A DNA stretch of 64,000 bases from Proteocatella sp041738345 (lineage in GTDB: Bacteria; Bacillota; Clostridia; Peptostreptococcales; Filifactoraceae). The DNA lies in the NCBI GenBank assembly GCA_041738345.1, contig JBGSPX010000047.1, positions 62,001-126,000 of the forward strand, written 5' to 3'. The notes under the pieces were generated by a model. The model had not been told where the DNA came from. It saw only the letters and a program-made list of their open reading frames with translations, and did no database searches. This document shows, piece by piece, positions 18,449 to 27,450 of the stretch. Made by a program: the position numbers and the translations under genes. Within the stretch, counting starts at the first letter, position 1; every line of letters starts with the position of its first letter.

Positions 18449-19201
18449 CTATTGTAATTCTAACTTTGAAATTTTATCCAATATATTTTTATAAAAATCT
18501 CTTTGTGATAAAGTATCTCTTTCTAATTCAGCTATGATACCCCCATCTTTTATAAAAAGTATTCGTTTACAATAACTAGCTACGGATGGGTCATGAGTTA
18601 CCATCATTATTGTAGTATTCTCATTTTGGTTAAGTAAGCTAAAACACTCCATAAGATCCTTTGAAGATTTTGAATCAAGGGCGCCTGTCGGTTCATCTGC
18701 AAGAATTAACTTTGGATTTGCAATAAGCGCTCTTGCCGCTGCAGCTCTTTGTTTTTGCCCTCCAGAAACCTCATATGGATATTTATCCAAAAGTTCTCTT
18801 ATATTTAATTTATCTGCAATTTCATATATTTTCATTTCCATCTTTTTTACTTTTTGATTAGAAAACGTAAGTGGAAGTAAAATATTGTCTCTTAATGTAA
18901 GTGTATCTAGTAAATTAAAATCTTGAAACACAAATCCAAGCTCAGTTCTTCTAAATTCATTAGTTTCTTTTTCACTTAGCTTTGAGATTTCCTTACCGCC
19001 TATTTTCACTTCGCCTTCTGTAGCACTATCTATAGTAGCTAATATATTTAAAAGCGTGCTTTTTCCAGAACCCGAAGGTCCCATAATTCCTACAAATTCA
19101 CCATTTTCCATACTAAAATCTACCCCATCAAGTGCCACATATTTATTTTTTTTTGAAATATAATCTTTTTTTAAATCTTTAATCTCTACAACAAATTCCA
19201 T
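18449..19201 (-). CDS. BceA-like ABC transporter ATP-binding protein
   Basis: ATPase of a peptide-antibiotic-type (BceAB/MacB) ABC system. The ATG at 19201 with GGAGG five bases upstream is the start (250 aa); an upstream in-frame TTG lies within the RBS. Walker A GPSGSGKST, signature VSGGQKQR and Walker B LILADEPTGALDS are all present. Pairs with the ten-TM permease immediately upstream (19217-21085). It shares most motif regions with the second ATPase at 21257. Confidence 0.94.
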   Translation of the reverse strand: MEFVVEIKDLKKDYISKKNKYVALDGVDFSMENGEFVGIMGPSGSGKSTLLNILATIDSATEGEVKIGGKEISKLSEKETNEFRRTELGFVFQDFNLLDTLTLRDNILLPLTFSNQKVKKMEMKIYEIADKLNIRELLDKYPYEVSGGQKQRAAAARALIANPKLILADEPTGALDSKSSKDLMECFSLLNQNENTTIMMVTHDPSVASYCKRILFIKDGGIIAELERDTLSQRDFYKNILDKISKLELQ

Positions 19202-19216
19202 AATATCCTCCAAACT

Positions 19217-21085
19217 CTAATCTTCCGTTACAATTCTTACATAGGTATTTACTGTTAATGTGTAATACAGGAAATATATAAGCATATATACGATTACACT
19301 TGTTACTATAGGTACTTTTATACTAAGTGATATAGTGTTTCCTAAAAAAGTAAGTGCTATAAGGGTATGCACTATACCAATAACTACTGGTAATATAAAT
19401 ATCGCTCTTACTTGTTTCTTTATCGCAATCTTGGTATCTTTAATCGAAAATCCAATTTTATTTAGTATTTGATACCGTTTTTTATCATCTGTAGCTTCTG
19501 AAAGTTGCTTGAAATAAAGTATGCTTGCTGTTGAACTTAAAAATACAAGTCCCACAAAAATCCCTATAAACAATAGCATTGATGTAAATAGAAGTACCAT
19601 TTTATCACTTTGGGAATAACTCAAATATATATCTTTTGGAAGTTCCTTTATTATCGCTTTTGTAAGTTTAGTAGCTTCCATATCATTTGTTATAGAGTAC
19701 GCATTTATATACACGGGGTTATAATTTACTTTATAAGCTTCGTATACCTCATCTGTAACCATAAAAACATAACCCATCCACATAGCATTTAGCGGCTCTA
19801 TCATTGTTCTATCTATAACTTTAAATTTATTCTTTATCTTATCCGAAGATAACTCTACGTCTTCTCCTATTTTAGAGTCTAATTCTTTTGACCCATAATT
19901 TACAAGAATAGTTTCATTCGGTGATTTCAGCTTATACTGATAAGTAAGTCCTTTTGATTCTAAGGCTTCTTTGTACTGACTCTCTGAAATTAGATAGCCT
20001 TTTTCTAGCTTATTTAACACTACTGTTTTATTTTTAATAAGCTGGTGGTCTTCACTATTTAAAATAATTTTTTTTATTTTTTCATCTAAAGTTTTATCTT
20101 CACTTACATAACAATATGAAAACGGACTTGTCGTTTGCACAATTTCTTTCATGTTATAATCTACACTATAAGTCACACTTATGGCAGTAAGCGCCACTGC
20201 ATTGGTAAGTGCTATTACCGCTAATAACCGTTTATTTGATTTTATTCTGTATAAAAAACTTGAAACACTTATTATATTATTTCCCTTATAATATATTTTC
20301 TTATTTGATTTTATTCTATTGCCTACAAAACTTAAGAACGTTCCAAAAAACATAAAGGTAACTATAAGTGCTGCAAAAAATGCTATCGGTACATTTGTAG
20401 TAAAACTTTGACTGTCTTTTATGTTAAGTACCGCAAAAAACTCTACTATTATTAAAATGACTGTAATTAAAGCCCCTATTATATTTTTTACTTTACTTTC
20501 AGCTTCTACGTTTTCCGTTACTTTGTCAGAGTTAAACAAATCTATAAGCTTAAATCTATATATCATACTACTAGTGTACAAACTGCTTATAAAAAATAAT
20601 ATTGAAAAGGTTAAAAATGTATTTACAAACGCTTCTAAAGACAATTGAAACCCTAACTTTAATGATAAGCCCAAGATAGATATTAGAATCCCCATCAATA
20701 TTTTAGATAGTAAAAATCCTAAAATTATACCTACAATTGTTGCAAAAAATCCTAAAAATACATTTTCAAAAAATAACATTTTGGCTGTATCTGACTTTTT
20801 CATTCCTAGAAGCGAATAAAGTCCAAGCTCTTTCTTTCGTTTTTTTATAAAAAAACTACTGAAGTAGCTTATAAATATTATAGAAAATATCAAGATAACA
20901 AAGGATGCCCCTTTAAATAACATCAATAATCTTGCGTCATCTTCCAAAAATGCACTTATCTCTTTATTAAACCAAATATTTTGAAATACAAAATATATAG
21001 CAACATTAAATATAGACGCCATAAAATAAAGTAAATAATTTTGTATATTCATCTTTATATTTTTTTTAGCTAATTTGAATACCAT
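19217..21085 (-). CDS. BceB-like ABC permease (FtsX family)
   Basis: 622-aa membrane protein with about ten TM helices in the BceB layout: one N-terminal helix, a bundle, then a large extracellular domain (roughly residues 305-490) between TM7 and TM8, which in BceB proteins recognises the drug-lipid complex. It contains FtsX-like IGFSIKDTKIAIKKQVRAIF near the C-terminal bundle. Such transporters confer resistance to bacitracin or lantibiotics and act as sensor for the partner kinase. Faces the second ATPase and two-component genes across a 171-base divergent region. Confidence 0.92.
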   Translation of the reverse strand: MVFKLAKKNIKMNIQNYLLYFMASIFNVAIYFVFQNIWFNKEISAFLEDDARLLMLFKGASFVILIFSIIFISYFSSFFIKKRKKELGLYSLLGMKKSDTAKMLFFENVFLGFFATIVGIILGFLLSKILMGILISILGLSLKLGFQLSLEAFVNTFLTFSILFFISSLYTSSMIYRFKLIDLFNSDKVTENVEAESKVKNIIGALITVILIIVEFFAVLNIKDSQSFTTNVPIAFFAALIVTFMFFGTFLSFVGNRIKSNKKIYYKGNNIISVSSFLYRIKSNKRLLAVIALTNAVALTAISVTYSVDYNMKEIVQTTSPFSYCYVSEDKTLDEKIKKIILNSEDHQLIKNKTVVLNKLEKGYLISESQYKEALESKGLTYQYKLKSPNETILVNYGSKELDSKIGEDVELSSDKIKNKFKVIDRTMIEPLNAMWMGYVFMVTDEVYEAYKVNYNPVYINAYSITNDMEATKLTKAIIKELPKDIYLSYSQSDKMVLLFTSMLLFIGIFVGLVFLSSTASILYFKQLSEATDDKKRYQILNKIGFSIKDTKIAIKKQVRAIFILPVVIGIVHTLIALTFLGNTISLSIKVPIVTSVIVYMLIYFLYYTLTVNTYVRIVTED

Positions 21086-21164
21086 ATTGTCCTCCTAAAT
21101 TTATCTTATAATGTATTTTAGCATCTTTATAGCTTTTTTGATATTTACTAACCTTTCATCTTCC

Positions 21165-21178
21165 TTACATTTTTGTAA
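21165..21178. promoter_or_regulatory. Candidate BceR-type operator
   Basis: Perfect inverted repeat TTACA-N4-TGTAA in the divergent region between the BceB-like permease and the second ATPase. It fits the TNACA-N4-TGTAA consensus that I recall for BceR-like response regulators. A TATAAT at 21228-21233 serves the plus-strand genes. Confidence 0.6.
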
Positions 21179-21256
21179 TATTAGAATATATTCCCAAATT
21201 TTCATTCCCATAAAAAACTAAAACCTATATAATAGATTATAAGATAGGAGAATGCT

Positions 21257-22021
21257 ATGGAAAATATACTTAAAATAGAAAAAATAGAAAAATATTATGG
21301 AAATAAAGATAATGTAACTAAGGTGTTAAATAATATAAGCTTTTGCGTAAATAAAGGTGAATTTATTGGAATCATGGGTCCATCTGGAAGTGGTAAGACT
21401 ACACTTTTAAACTGTATTTCTACAATAGATAATGTAAGCGGTGGTAAAATTCTACTAAATGATTCTGATATCACCAGACTAAAATCTAGTGAACTTGAAA
21501 GTTTTAGAAGAAATAAACTAGGCTTTATATTCCAAGACTTTAATTTACTTGATACTCTCAATATATACGAAAATATCGCGCTTCCACTTTCTATAAATAA
21601 CATCTCTCATCTAACCATAGATGAAAAAGTTAATTCAATTGCAGAATATCTCAATATATCCCATATTTTGAATAAATATCCATATCAAGTATCTGGAGGC
21701 GAAAAGCAAAGAGCTGCCGCAGCACGCGCTATAATAACTTCTCCACAGCTAATTTTAGCCGATGAACCTACAGGCGCACTTGATTCAAAAGCTGCTAGAA
21801 TTTTACTTGAAACTCTAACCAAAATGAATCGTGAACTAAAAGCTACGGTGCTAATGGTTACTCATGATGCTTTTACTGCGAGTTATACTGATAGAATATT
21901 GATCTTAAAGGATGGAAAAATTTTCACCGAAATAATACGAGGAAATGATACTAGAAAAGAATTTTTTGCTAAAATAATAGAGGTTGTAACCCTACTTGGA
22001 GGTGAGGATAGCTATGTATAA
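21257..22021 (+). CDS. Second Bce-type ABC ATP-binding protein
   Basis: 254-aa ATPase with Walker A GPSGSGKTT, signature VSGGEKQR and Walker B LILADEPTGALDS. It is very close in plan to the ATPase at 18449 but encoded on the other strand with the two-component genes and without its own permease. It could serve the same BceB-like permease under induction, or a permease elsewhere. Its 3' end overlaps the response regulator start by 8 bases. RBS AGGAGAATGCT before ATG. Confidence 0.92.
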   Translation: MENILKIEKIEKYYGNKDNVTKVLNNISFCVNKGEFIGIMGPSGSGKTTLLNCISTIDNVSGGKILLNDSDITRLKSSELESFRRNKLGFIFQDFNLLDTLNIYENIALPLSINNISHLTIDEKVNSIAEYLNISHILNKYPYQVSGGEKQRAAAARAIITSPQLILADEPTGALDSKAARILLETLTKMNRELKATVLMVTHDAFTASYTDRILILKDGKIFTEIIRGNDTRKEFFAKIIEVVTLLGGEDSYV

Positions 22022-22679
22022 AATAGTAATTGTAGAAGATGATATCAATATAAGAGAAGAACTTTGCAGTTTCTTGCAAAAATATGGTTATGAAGTTACT
22101 GCTCCCACTGACTTTCAAAATATTATCGATATTATTCAAAAAGAAAATGCAAATCTTATAATTTTGGACATTAATTTACCCGCATTTGATGGCTATTATA
22201 TATGCCGCGAGCTTAGAAAAACCTCTGAAGTCCCTATAATTATAGTTACTAGTAGAGATAGCGAATTGGATGAACTTATGAGTATGAATATAGGTGCGGA
22301 TGACTTTATAACCAAACCTTACAATACCCAAATTCTACTAGCTAGGATAAATTCTATTCTAAAACGAAGCTACGGCAATTTCCAAGAAGTTCTAGTTCAC
22401 AGTGGAATATCTTTAAATCTTTCTAATGCTTCGTTAAGTTTTGAAAATAATAATATTGAGCTTACTAAAAATGAACTTAAGATTTTAGCTTTTTTGCTAA
22501 AAAACAAAGGGAATATTGTTTCTAGAGATTCGCTTATGGAATACCTTTGGAGCTCTGATTATTTTGTAGATGATAGTACCCTAACAGTTAATATCACTCG
22601 TTTACGAAAAAAATTAGAAGATATTGGAATAGAAAACCTTATACAAACTAAACGCGGATTGGGGTATATTATACTATGA
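22014..22679 (+). CDS. OmpR-family response regulator (BceR-like)
   Basis: 221-aa regulator starting at ATG 22014, behind GGAGGTGAGG inside the end of the ATPase gene. The receiver has VEDD, phosphoacceptor Asp in LIILDINLPAFDG and Lys in FITKPY; the winged-helix domain contains TKNELKILAFLLKNKG and VNITRLRKKLE. Overlaps the kinase gene by 4 bases. Expected to bind the TTACA-N4-TGTAA site at 21165 and control the divergent BceAB/redox operon. Confidence 0.94.
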   Translation: MYKIVIVEDDINIREELCSFLQKYGYEVTAPTDFQNIIDIIQKENANLIILDINLPAFDGYYICRELRKTSEVPIIIVTSRDSELDELMSMNIGADDFITKPYNTQILLARINSILKRSYGNFQEVLVHSGISLNLSNASLSFENNNIELTKNELKILAFLLKNKGNIVSRDSLMEYLWSSDYFVDDSTLTVNITRLRKKLEDIGIENLIQTKRGLGYIIL

Positions 22680-23689
22680 AGCTTATCGATATATTAAAAT
22701 CAAAAGCAACCTATTTGTATATAAATCTAATCATATTTTTTATTTTGGGAATTTTTTTGAGAATGATAAATCTTTCATACACCTATATATTTCTAATCTT
22801 TTTTATATGGTTTATGCCTCTTTGCCTATATATATTGATGGAAAGTATAAAACTAAAAAACTACTTTGAAGAAACTGCACATTTAGTAGAAGAGCTTGAC
22901 AAAAAATATCTATTTCCTGAGGTTCTCCCAAAATCCAAGCTTATTGAAGGTGAGTTTTTAAATGAAATAATGTCCATAGTCGGACGTGATATGTATGATA
23001 ATATTAAATTCTATAAAGATGAGCAACAGGAATACAGAGAATATATCGAAACTTGGGTACATGAAATAAAAACTCCTATCGCTTCAATAAAAATGATTGC
23101 TGAAAACCATCAAAGCGAACCTATTTCTAAAATAAATTCCCAAGTAGATAGAATTGAAAGCTTTATTGAACAAGCCCTTTATTACGCTCGAAGTAATGAG
23201 GTTGAAAAAGACTATATTATAAAAAAGATGAAACTCTACGATTCTGTAGTAAAGGTAATAAAGCGAAATTCGAAAGATTTTATTGCAAAAAAAATAAAAC
23301 TAGAACTTGAAGATTTTTCTGATATCGAGGTTTATAGTGATACTAAATGGATTGAATTCATAGTAAATCAAATTATCCAAAACGCTATAAAATATTCTCA
23401 AGATAGTGATGCTAAAATTATAATCGAAACTCAAAATCAACCTGACTCTGTAATTCTTTTAATCTCAGATACTGGCATCGGGATTACTGAAAATGATATC
23501 TCTAGAGTGTTTGAAAAAGGCTTTACTGGTGAAAATGGCCGCCTACTTGGAAGCTCTACAGGTATAGGGCTATATCTTTGTAAGAAACTAAGCTCAAAAC
23601 TTGGAATTGGAATTGATATATCTTCGAAAAAAAACATAGGTACTACAGTTAAGTTGATATTTCCGATTAACTCTTTTATTACATTCTAA
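22676..23689 (+). CDS. Intramembrane-sensing histidine kinase (BceS-like)
   Basis: 337-aa kinase with two N-terminal TM helices (about 14-34 and 38-58) joined by only a few residues, so it has no extracellular sensor. This is the BceS hallmark, where the BceAB transporter does the sensing. H-box in ETWVHEIKTPIASIKM (target His in VHEIK), N-box QNAIKYS, G-boxes SDTGIGI and STGIGLYL. Translationally coupled to the regulator by a 4-base overlap. Confidence 0.94.
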   Translation: MKLIDILKSKATYLYINLIIFFILGIFLRMINLSYTYIFLIFFIWFMPLCLYILMESIKLKNYFEETAHLVEELDKKYLFPEVLPKSKLIEGEFLNEIMSIVGRDMYDNIKFYKDEQQEYREYIETWVHEIKTPIASIKMIAENHQSEPISKINSQVDRIESFIEQALYYARSNEVEKDYIIKKMKLYDSVVKVIKRNSKDFIAKKIKLELEDFSDIEVYSDTKWIEFIVNQIIQNAIKYSQDSDAKIIIETQNQPDSVILLISDTGIGITENDISRVFEKGFTGENGRLLGSSTGIGLYLCKKLSSKLGIGIDISSKKNIGTTVKLIFPINSFITF

Positions 23690-23695
23690 ACTAAT

Positions 23696-23748
23696 AAAAA
23701 CTTTGGTAAAGTTCCATGTAACATCCACAAGACTTTTCCAAAGTTTTA
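23696..23748. terminator. Terminator between convergent kinase and radical-SAM genes
   Basis: Long stem-loop with arms AAAACTTTGG / CCAAAGTTTT and an inner AAAGT/ACTTT pairing, T-rich on both sides. Serves both convergent transcripts. Confidence 0.75.
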
Positions 23749-23767
23749 TTTTATAAGAAATTTAACT

Positions 23768-24622
23768 TTAAATATTCCCTAATACCACTCGCTTTAAATA
23801 TTTATTTGCTATTTTTTCAGCTTCTATCATAAACCCTATGTCTGTAGCTGGAGCATCCATAAGATATTTAGGAAAATATCTTGAAAGATGAAGTGGAATA
23901 TATGGGTCTATTTCTGCAATATATTTTGCAATTTCTTCAACTTCTTCTAAATTGTCATTTTCCCCTGTAACTAGAAGCGTAGTAACTTCTACATGACAAT
24001 ACTTCGACGCTAGCTTTATACTTTCTAATACTGGAGATAAGGTACCTCCGCAGATTTGCCTATAATAACTATCCTTCCAACTTTTTAAGTCTATATTTAC
24101 AGCGTCCACATATGGTAATAGTGATTCAAGTGGAGCTTTATTTAAATATCCATTGGTTACAAGCACTACCGATAGATTCTTATCATAACCTTTTATATAT
24201 TTAGCGCAATCATAAACATATTCATACCATATACTAGGTTCATTATAAGTGAACGCTATTCCTATATTGTTTTCAGTTTCAATTATTAGCTTTAAAAGTT
24301 CTTCTTTAGAAATAAACTGACTATCTGCCTTAAATTGAGAAATTTTATAATTTTGACAAAATTTACATGTAAAATTACATCCATAGCTCCCCACAGATAA
24401 AATCTTGCTTCCTTGCTTAAAATATCTAAGAGGTTTCTTCGAAATAGGGTCTAATGCAATAGAAGTTACTTCTCCGTAATTTATCGTGTATAGTACACCA
24501 TTTTCATTTACTCTTACTTTGCACCTGCCTGAATTTCCATTTGAAATATTGCAACTATGAGGACATAAAAGGCAGTGAATTTTATCTTTTGAAGTTTCAT
24601 AATATAACGCTTCTTTTTTCAT
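23768..24622 (-). CDS. amrS: AmmeMemoRadiSam system radical SAM enzyme
   Basis: Radical SAM protein of the AmmeMemoRadiSam set (PflA-like), about 284 aa. The N-terminal cysteine segment IHCLLCPHSCNIS is followed by the cluster motif GCNFTCKFCQNYKIS (CxxxCxxC), and later PLHLSRYFPKY near the C-terminus. I prefer ATG 24622, with GAGG six bases upstream; ATG 24634 is possible but sits against its RBS. It follows the Memo-AMMECR1 fusion gene by a few bases, the usual partner. The chemical role of the set is unresolved, so no substrate is assigned. Confidence 0.9.
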   Translation of the reverse strand: MKKEALYYETSKDKIHCLLCPHSCNISNGNSGRCKVRVNENGVLYTINYGEVTSIALDPISKKPLRYFKQGSKILSVGSYGCNFTCKFCQNYKISQFKADSQFISKEELLKLIIETENNIGIAFTYNEPSIWYEYVYDCAKYIKGYDKNLSVVLVTNGYLNKAPLESLLPYVDAVNIDLKSWKDSYYRQICGGTLSPVLESIKLASKYCHVEVTTLLVTGENDNLEEVEEIAKYIAEIDPYIPLHLSRYFPKYLMDAPATDIGFMIEAEKIANKYLKRVVLGNI

Positions 24623-24638
24623 AAAATGCCTCATCCCT

Positions 24639-26039
24639 CTACTTATAACGCTTTACCTCAAATCTTAATATTTCATAAGCTTCATCTTGTGATATTCCTG
24701 CTTTTTTGAGTGCTACCGAAAGCTGCGCCTCTACGGTATCTATCCCTTCTAAATCTGGAAGAAGCACGCCTTTTTTATCCTCTGTCATAACTATTACTCC
24801 AAATTTTAAAGGATTTAAATTTTCTTTTTCAGCAATTTCAGGTTCTCCTAATATATCCACAGAAAATACTATATCGAGTAATTCATCTTTAGAAATTCTA
24901 TAAAATCTAGGGTCATGGATTCCCGCTTCAATCGCATTGTATATTATTTCATCAGCCATATTTTTTCTAGTTGGAAGTATTGTTCCAATGCAACCTCTAA
25001 GTTCTCCGTTTTTCTTTATAGAAACAAAAACTCCTCTTTTTTTAAGTCTCATTTCATCTGTGATATAATCAGGATATTCCTTTATTGCTTCTCCAGTTTC
25101 TATATAGTGAGTCAAGCTTTCTCTCGCTAAACGTACATACGGACTTTCATCTTTTAATCTATCATTAAATTTCTCCATTCTAGAAGCCTCTAGTTTAGCA
25201 AGTTTGGACTCTGATTCCGCTTTTATTTCAAAGCTTACTACCCCATAACCTACTCCAAAAGTTCCCTCATAGCTTAAAAGCTTACCTTCAAATGTTTTGG
25301 TATCTAGTGCCCCTAAAAGAATTAGTACTGAACGTCTTCCGCATTCTCCTGCATTTGAAACTATTTTCTCATCTATATTTATAACTCCTAATGTATCTCC
25401 TTTTTCAAGCTTTTCTAGAAATTCTTTATCAAACATTTCTCCAAACTCACTATACTTATAAGGTCCTCGGTCTTTTAGCTTATGAGACAAATCTCCACTT
25501 GCTATAAATACGGTGCTTCTACCTAGGGATTCAACCGCTTGATTTATAAGCATTCCAAATTTATATAAGTCTATATCACTAAGTGGTGCATACGTTATGT
25601 GAATAAGCTTATAATTATTATACTTTGAATTTATAAAGTATAGTGGTACCATTGCACCATGATCCAATATCAATGAACGGTTATAATTTTTTAATAAATC
25701 ATTGGAAGCTTTTACTACCGGAATTCCATTTTTATCTGCTAGTTCATATATTTTATCAGCTAATTCCACGTCTATATCAAGCTTCATTTTTATTTCATTA
25801 TGACCAAAACTGCCTAAATCTCCCTCTATTGATGTGCCATATGCAATTGCAATAGCATCTTCAAACATTGGTCCATGAGGTGACACAATAATTATTGTTT
25901 CTGGTGATAAACCTGCAATTTCTTCTGCAACCCTATTAAGGCTTTCCCCCGTATTAAAAACTTCCTTTTCTGAACCCCGACCAACTTCAGGAATTATTAT
26001 AGGAGGATGAGGCATCAAATAAAAACCCTTTACACTCAT
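24639..26039 (-). CDS. AmmeMemoRadiSam fusion protein: Memo + AMMECR1
   Basis: Two domains in one 466-aa chain. Residues about 1-270 are Memo-like, related to extradiol dioxygenases, with PHPPIIIPEVG, the DHGAMVPLYF histidine and ASGDLSHKL. Residues about 285-466 are AMMECR1, with KKRGVFVSIKKNGELRGCIGT and the conserved GCIG turn. ATG 26039 has GGGAG at good spacing; the earlier in-frame ATG at 26063 lacks one. Precedes the radical SAM gene. Both domains are widely conserved across life, and bacterial fusions of them are known. Confidence 0.92.
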   Translation of the reverse strand: MSVKGFYLMPHPPIIIPEVGRGSEKEVFNTGESLNRVAEEIAGLSPETIIIVSPHGPMFEDAIAIAYGTSIEGDLGSFGHNEIKMKLDIDVELADKIYELADKNGIPVVKASNDLLKNYNRSLILDHGAMVPLYFINSKYNNYKLIHITYAPLSDIDLYKFGMLINQAVESLGRSTVFIASGDLSHKLKDRGPYKYSEFGEMFDKEFLEKLEKGDTLGVINIDEKIVSNAGECGRRSVLILLGALDTKTFEGKLLSYEGTFGVGYGVVSFEIKAESESKLAKLEASRMEKFNDRLKDESPYVRLARESLTHYIETGEAIKEYPDYITDEMRLKKRGVFVSIKKNGELRGCIGTILPTRKNMADEIIYNAIEAGIHDPRFYRISKDELLDIVFSVDILGEPEIAEKENLNPLKFGVIVMTEDKKGVLLPDLEGIDTVEAQLSVALKKAGISQDEAYEILRFEVKRYK

Positions 26040-26101
26040 TTTGATTGCTCCCTTCTTCGACATTTATCCCATATATACCCATATTATTACAAAATAGAAC
26101 A

Positions 26102-26130
26102 AAACAGGCCTCTATATAAAAGACCTGTTT
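26102..26130 (-). terminator. Terminator of the glucitol operon
   Basis: Arms AAACAGG / CCTGTTT with a T-rich tail on the minus strand, just after the dehydrogenase stop. Confidence 0.65.
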
Positions 26131-26161
26131 CATATTTATATCTTTAATTTGTAAATAGTAA

Positions 26162-26983
26162 TTATCCTCTTGTTTTTCCGCCGGCTACATTGTATGTTAC
26201 ACCGTGAATATAGCTTCCTCTTTCTGAAGCTAAATAACAAACTAAATCTGCTACCTCTGAAAGCTTTCCAGATCTTCCAAGCGGTGTAGTAGAAGTTTTA
26301 CTATAACCTTTACGAAGTTCTTCTACTGTTATTCCTCGTGTATAAGCAAGTGCAGTTTCATATTCTATAGTTCTAAGACCTGTTGCCTCAAGAATTCCAG
26401 GTGCTACTCCAACTACTCTAACGCCCTGTTTCCCAAGTTCTTTTGCCCATGAACGAGTGAATGAATTTACTGCATTTTTAGAAGCTGCATAAATACTTTG
26501 GCCTTCAGAACCTTCTAGCCCACTTTCTGAAGACATATTTATTATAACACCTGAACCGTCTTTAACCATTTCTCTAGCTACTGCTTGAGCACAGAAAAAT
26601 ACACCTTTTATATTTACATTTATAATCTTGTCAAATACCGCTTCATCAAGCTCATATTTACTATTTTCTTGATTTGCATCTACCAAAAGTCTTGGTATAT
26701 TTATACCTGCATTATTAACTAAGATGTCTATATTTCCAAAGGTATCTTTGGTTTTTTGTATCATATCTTTTACATTAGTATAATCCGTTACATCTGTAAC
26801 TACATAAAGCATTTTCCCGCTGTTTTCATTAAGCTCCATTTGCGGTGCATCTTTGCTCATATCACAAATTACTACATTTGCTCCATTATTTAAAAACTCT
26901 TGTGCTACCGATTTGCCTATCCCTGAAGCCCCTCCAGTAACAATAACGGTTTTACCTTCTAAATTAAGCCATGATTTTGTCAT
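26162..26983 (-). CDS. srlD: Sorbitol-6-phosphate 2-dehydrogenase (SDR family)
   Basis: 273-aa short-chain dehydrogenase that should oxidise glucitol 6-phosphate (from the PTS) to fructose 6-phosphate with NAD+. NAD motif TGGASGIG at about 16-23, NNAGIN, catalytic Ser in IINMSSESG, catalytic Tyr and Lys in YAASK near residue 163. Last gene of the glucitol PTS operon, separated from EIIA by 78 bases with a 12-bp hairpin (27018-27051). SDR substrate is inferred from context and overall similarity. Confidence 0.85.
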   Translation of the reverse strand: MTKSWLNLEGKTVIVTGGASGIGKSVAQEFLNNGANVVICDMSKDAPQMELNENSGKMLYVVTDVTDYTNVKDMIQKTKDTFGNIDILVNNAGINIPRLLVDANQENSKYELDEAVFDKIINVNIKGVFFCAQAVAREMVKDGSGVIINMSSESGLEGSEGQSIYAASKNAVNSFTRSWAKELGKQGVRVVGVAPGILEATGLRTIEYETALAYTRGITVEELRKGYSKTSTTPLGRSGKLSEVADLVCYLASERGSYIHGVTYNVAGGKTRG

Positions 26984-27017
26984 ATTATACCTCTATTCCT
27001 TTGACTTATTACAGAAA

Positions 27018-27051
27018 TTAAAGTATAATTTTCTTAGAATATTATACTTTA
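27018..27051 (-). other. Hairpin between glucitol EIIA and dehydrogenase
   Basis: Perfect 12-bp inverted repeat TTAAAGTATAAT / ATTATACTTTAA with a 10-base loop, inside the operon. Could be a weak terminator or processing site lowering dehydrogenase relative to PTS; AT-rich, so not strong. Confidence 0.5.
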
Positions 27052-27061
27052 ATATTCCAAA

Positions 27062-27427
27062 CTAATTTCTTATTATTTTTAGAATTGTACCAACTGCCAT
27101 TGGTGCAATTTCTTTTTGTTCTAAATATAAAGTACCTGCGGCTTTCACTTCTTCTTCGCCTTGAAAATTGAACGTAATATGTCCTAATTCTTTAAGGTTA
27201 TTATTTACTGCTTCTCCTACACATTTTACTGTATAAGTTTCATCATCAATACACAACACATCATCTTTTTTTATGTCTTCAACAAGATTATTTTCTTGAT
27301 GTATAAAGCAATAATCCATAAGTTCTTGAGGTGCATTGTCTTTAAAAGTTATAAACATTCCCATTTCAAGAAAATCTGTGGCTTTTTCTCCAATCTTGTC
27401 TATCCTTGTACTGTAAATAGTTTTCAT
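27062..27427 (-). CDS. srlB: PTS glucitol/sorbitol EIIA
   Basis: 121-aa cytosolic phosphocarrier of the glucitol PTS. The phosphorylated histidine is H43 in MDYCFIHQ, the same residue number as in the enteric protein. It takes phosphate from HPr and gives it to the EIIB cysteine. 23 bases after the membrane EIIB/C part, RBS GAGGGAAAATT. Confidence 0.9.
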   Translation of the reverse strand: MKTIYSTRIDKIGEKATDFLEMGMFITFKDNAPQELMDYCFIHQENNLVEDIKKDDVLCIDDETYTVKCVGEAVNNNLKELGHITFNFQGEEEVKAAGTLYLEQKEIAPMAVGTILKIIRN

Positions 27428-27450
27428 AATTTTCCCTCGTAAATTTAAAT

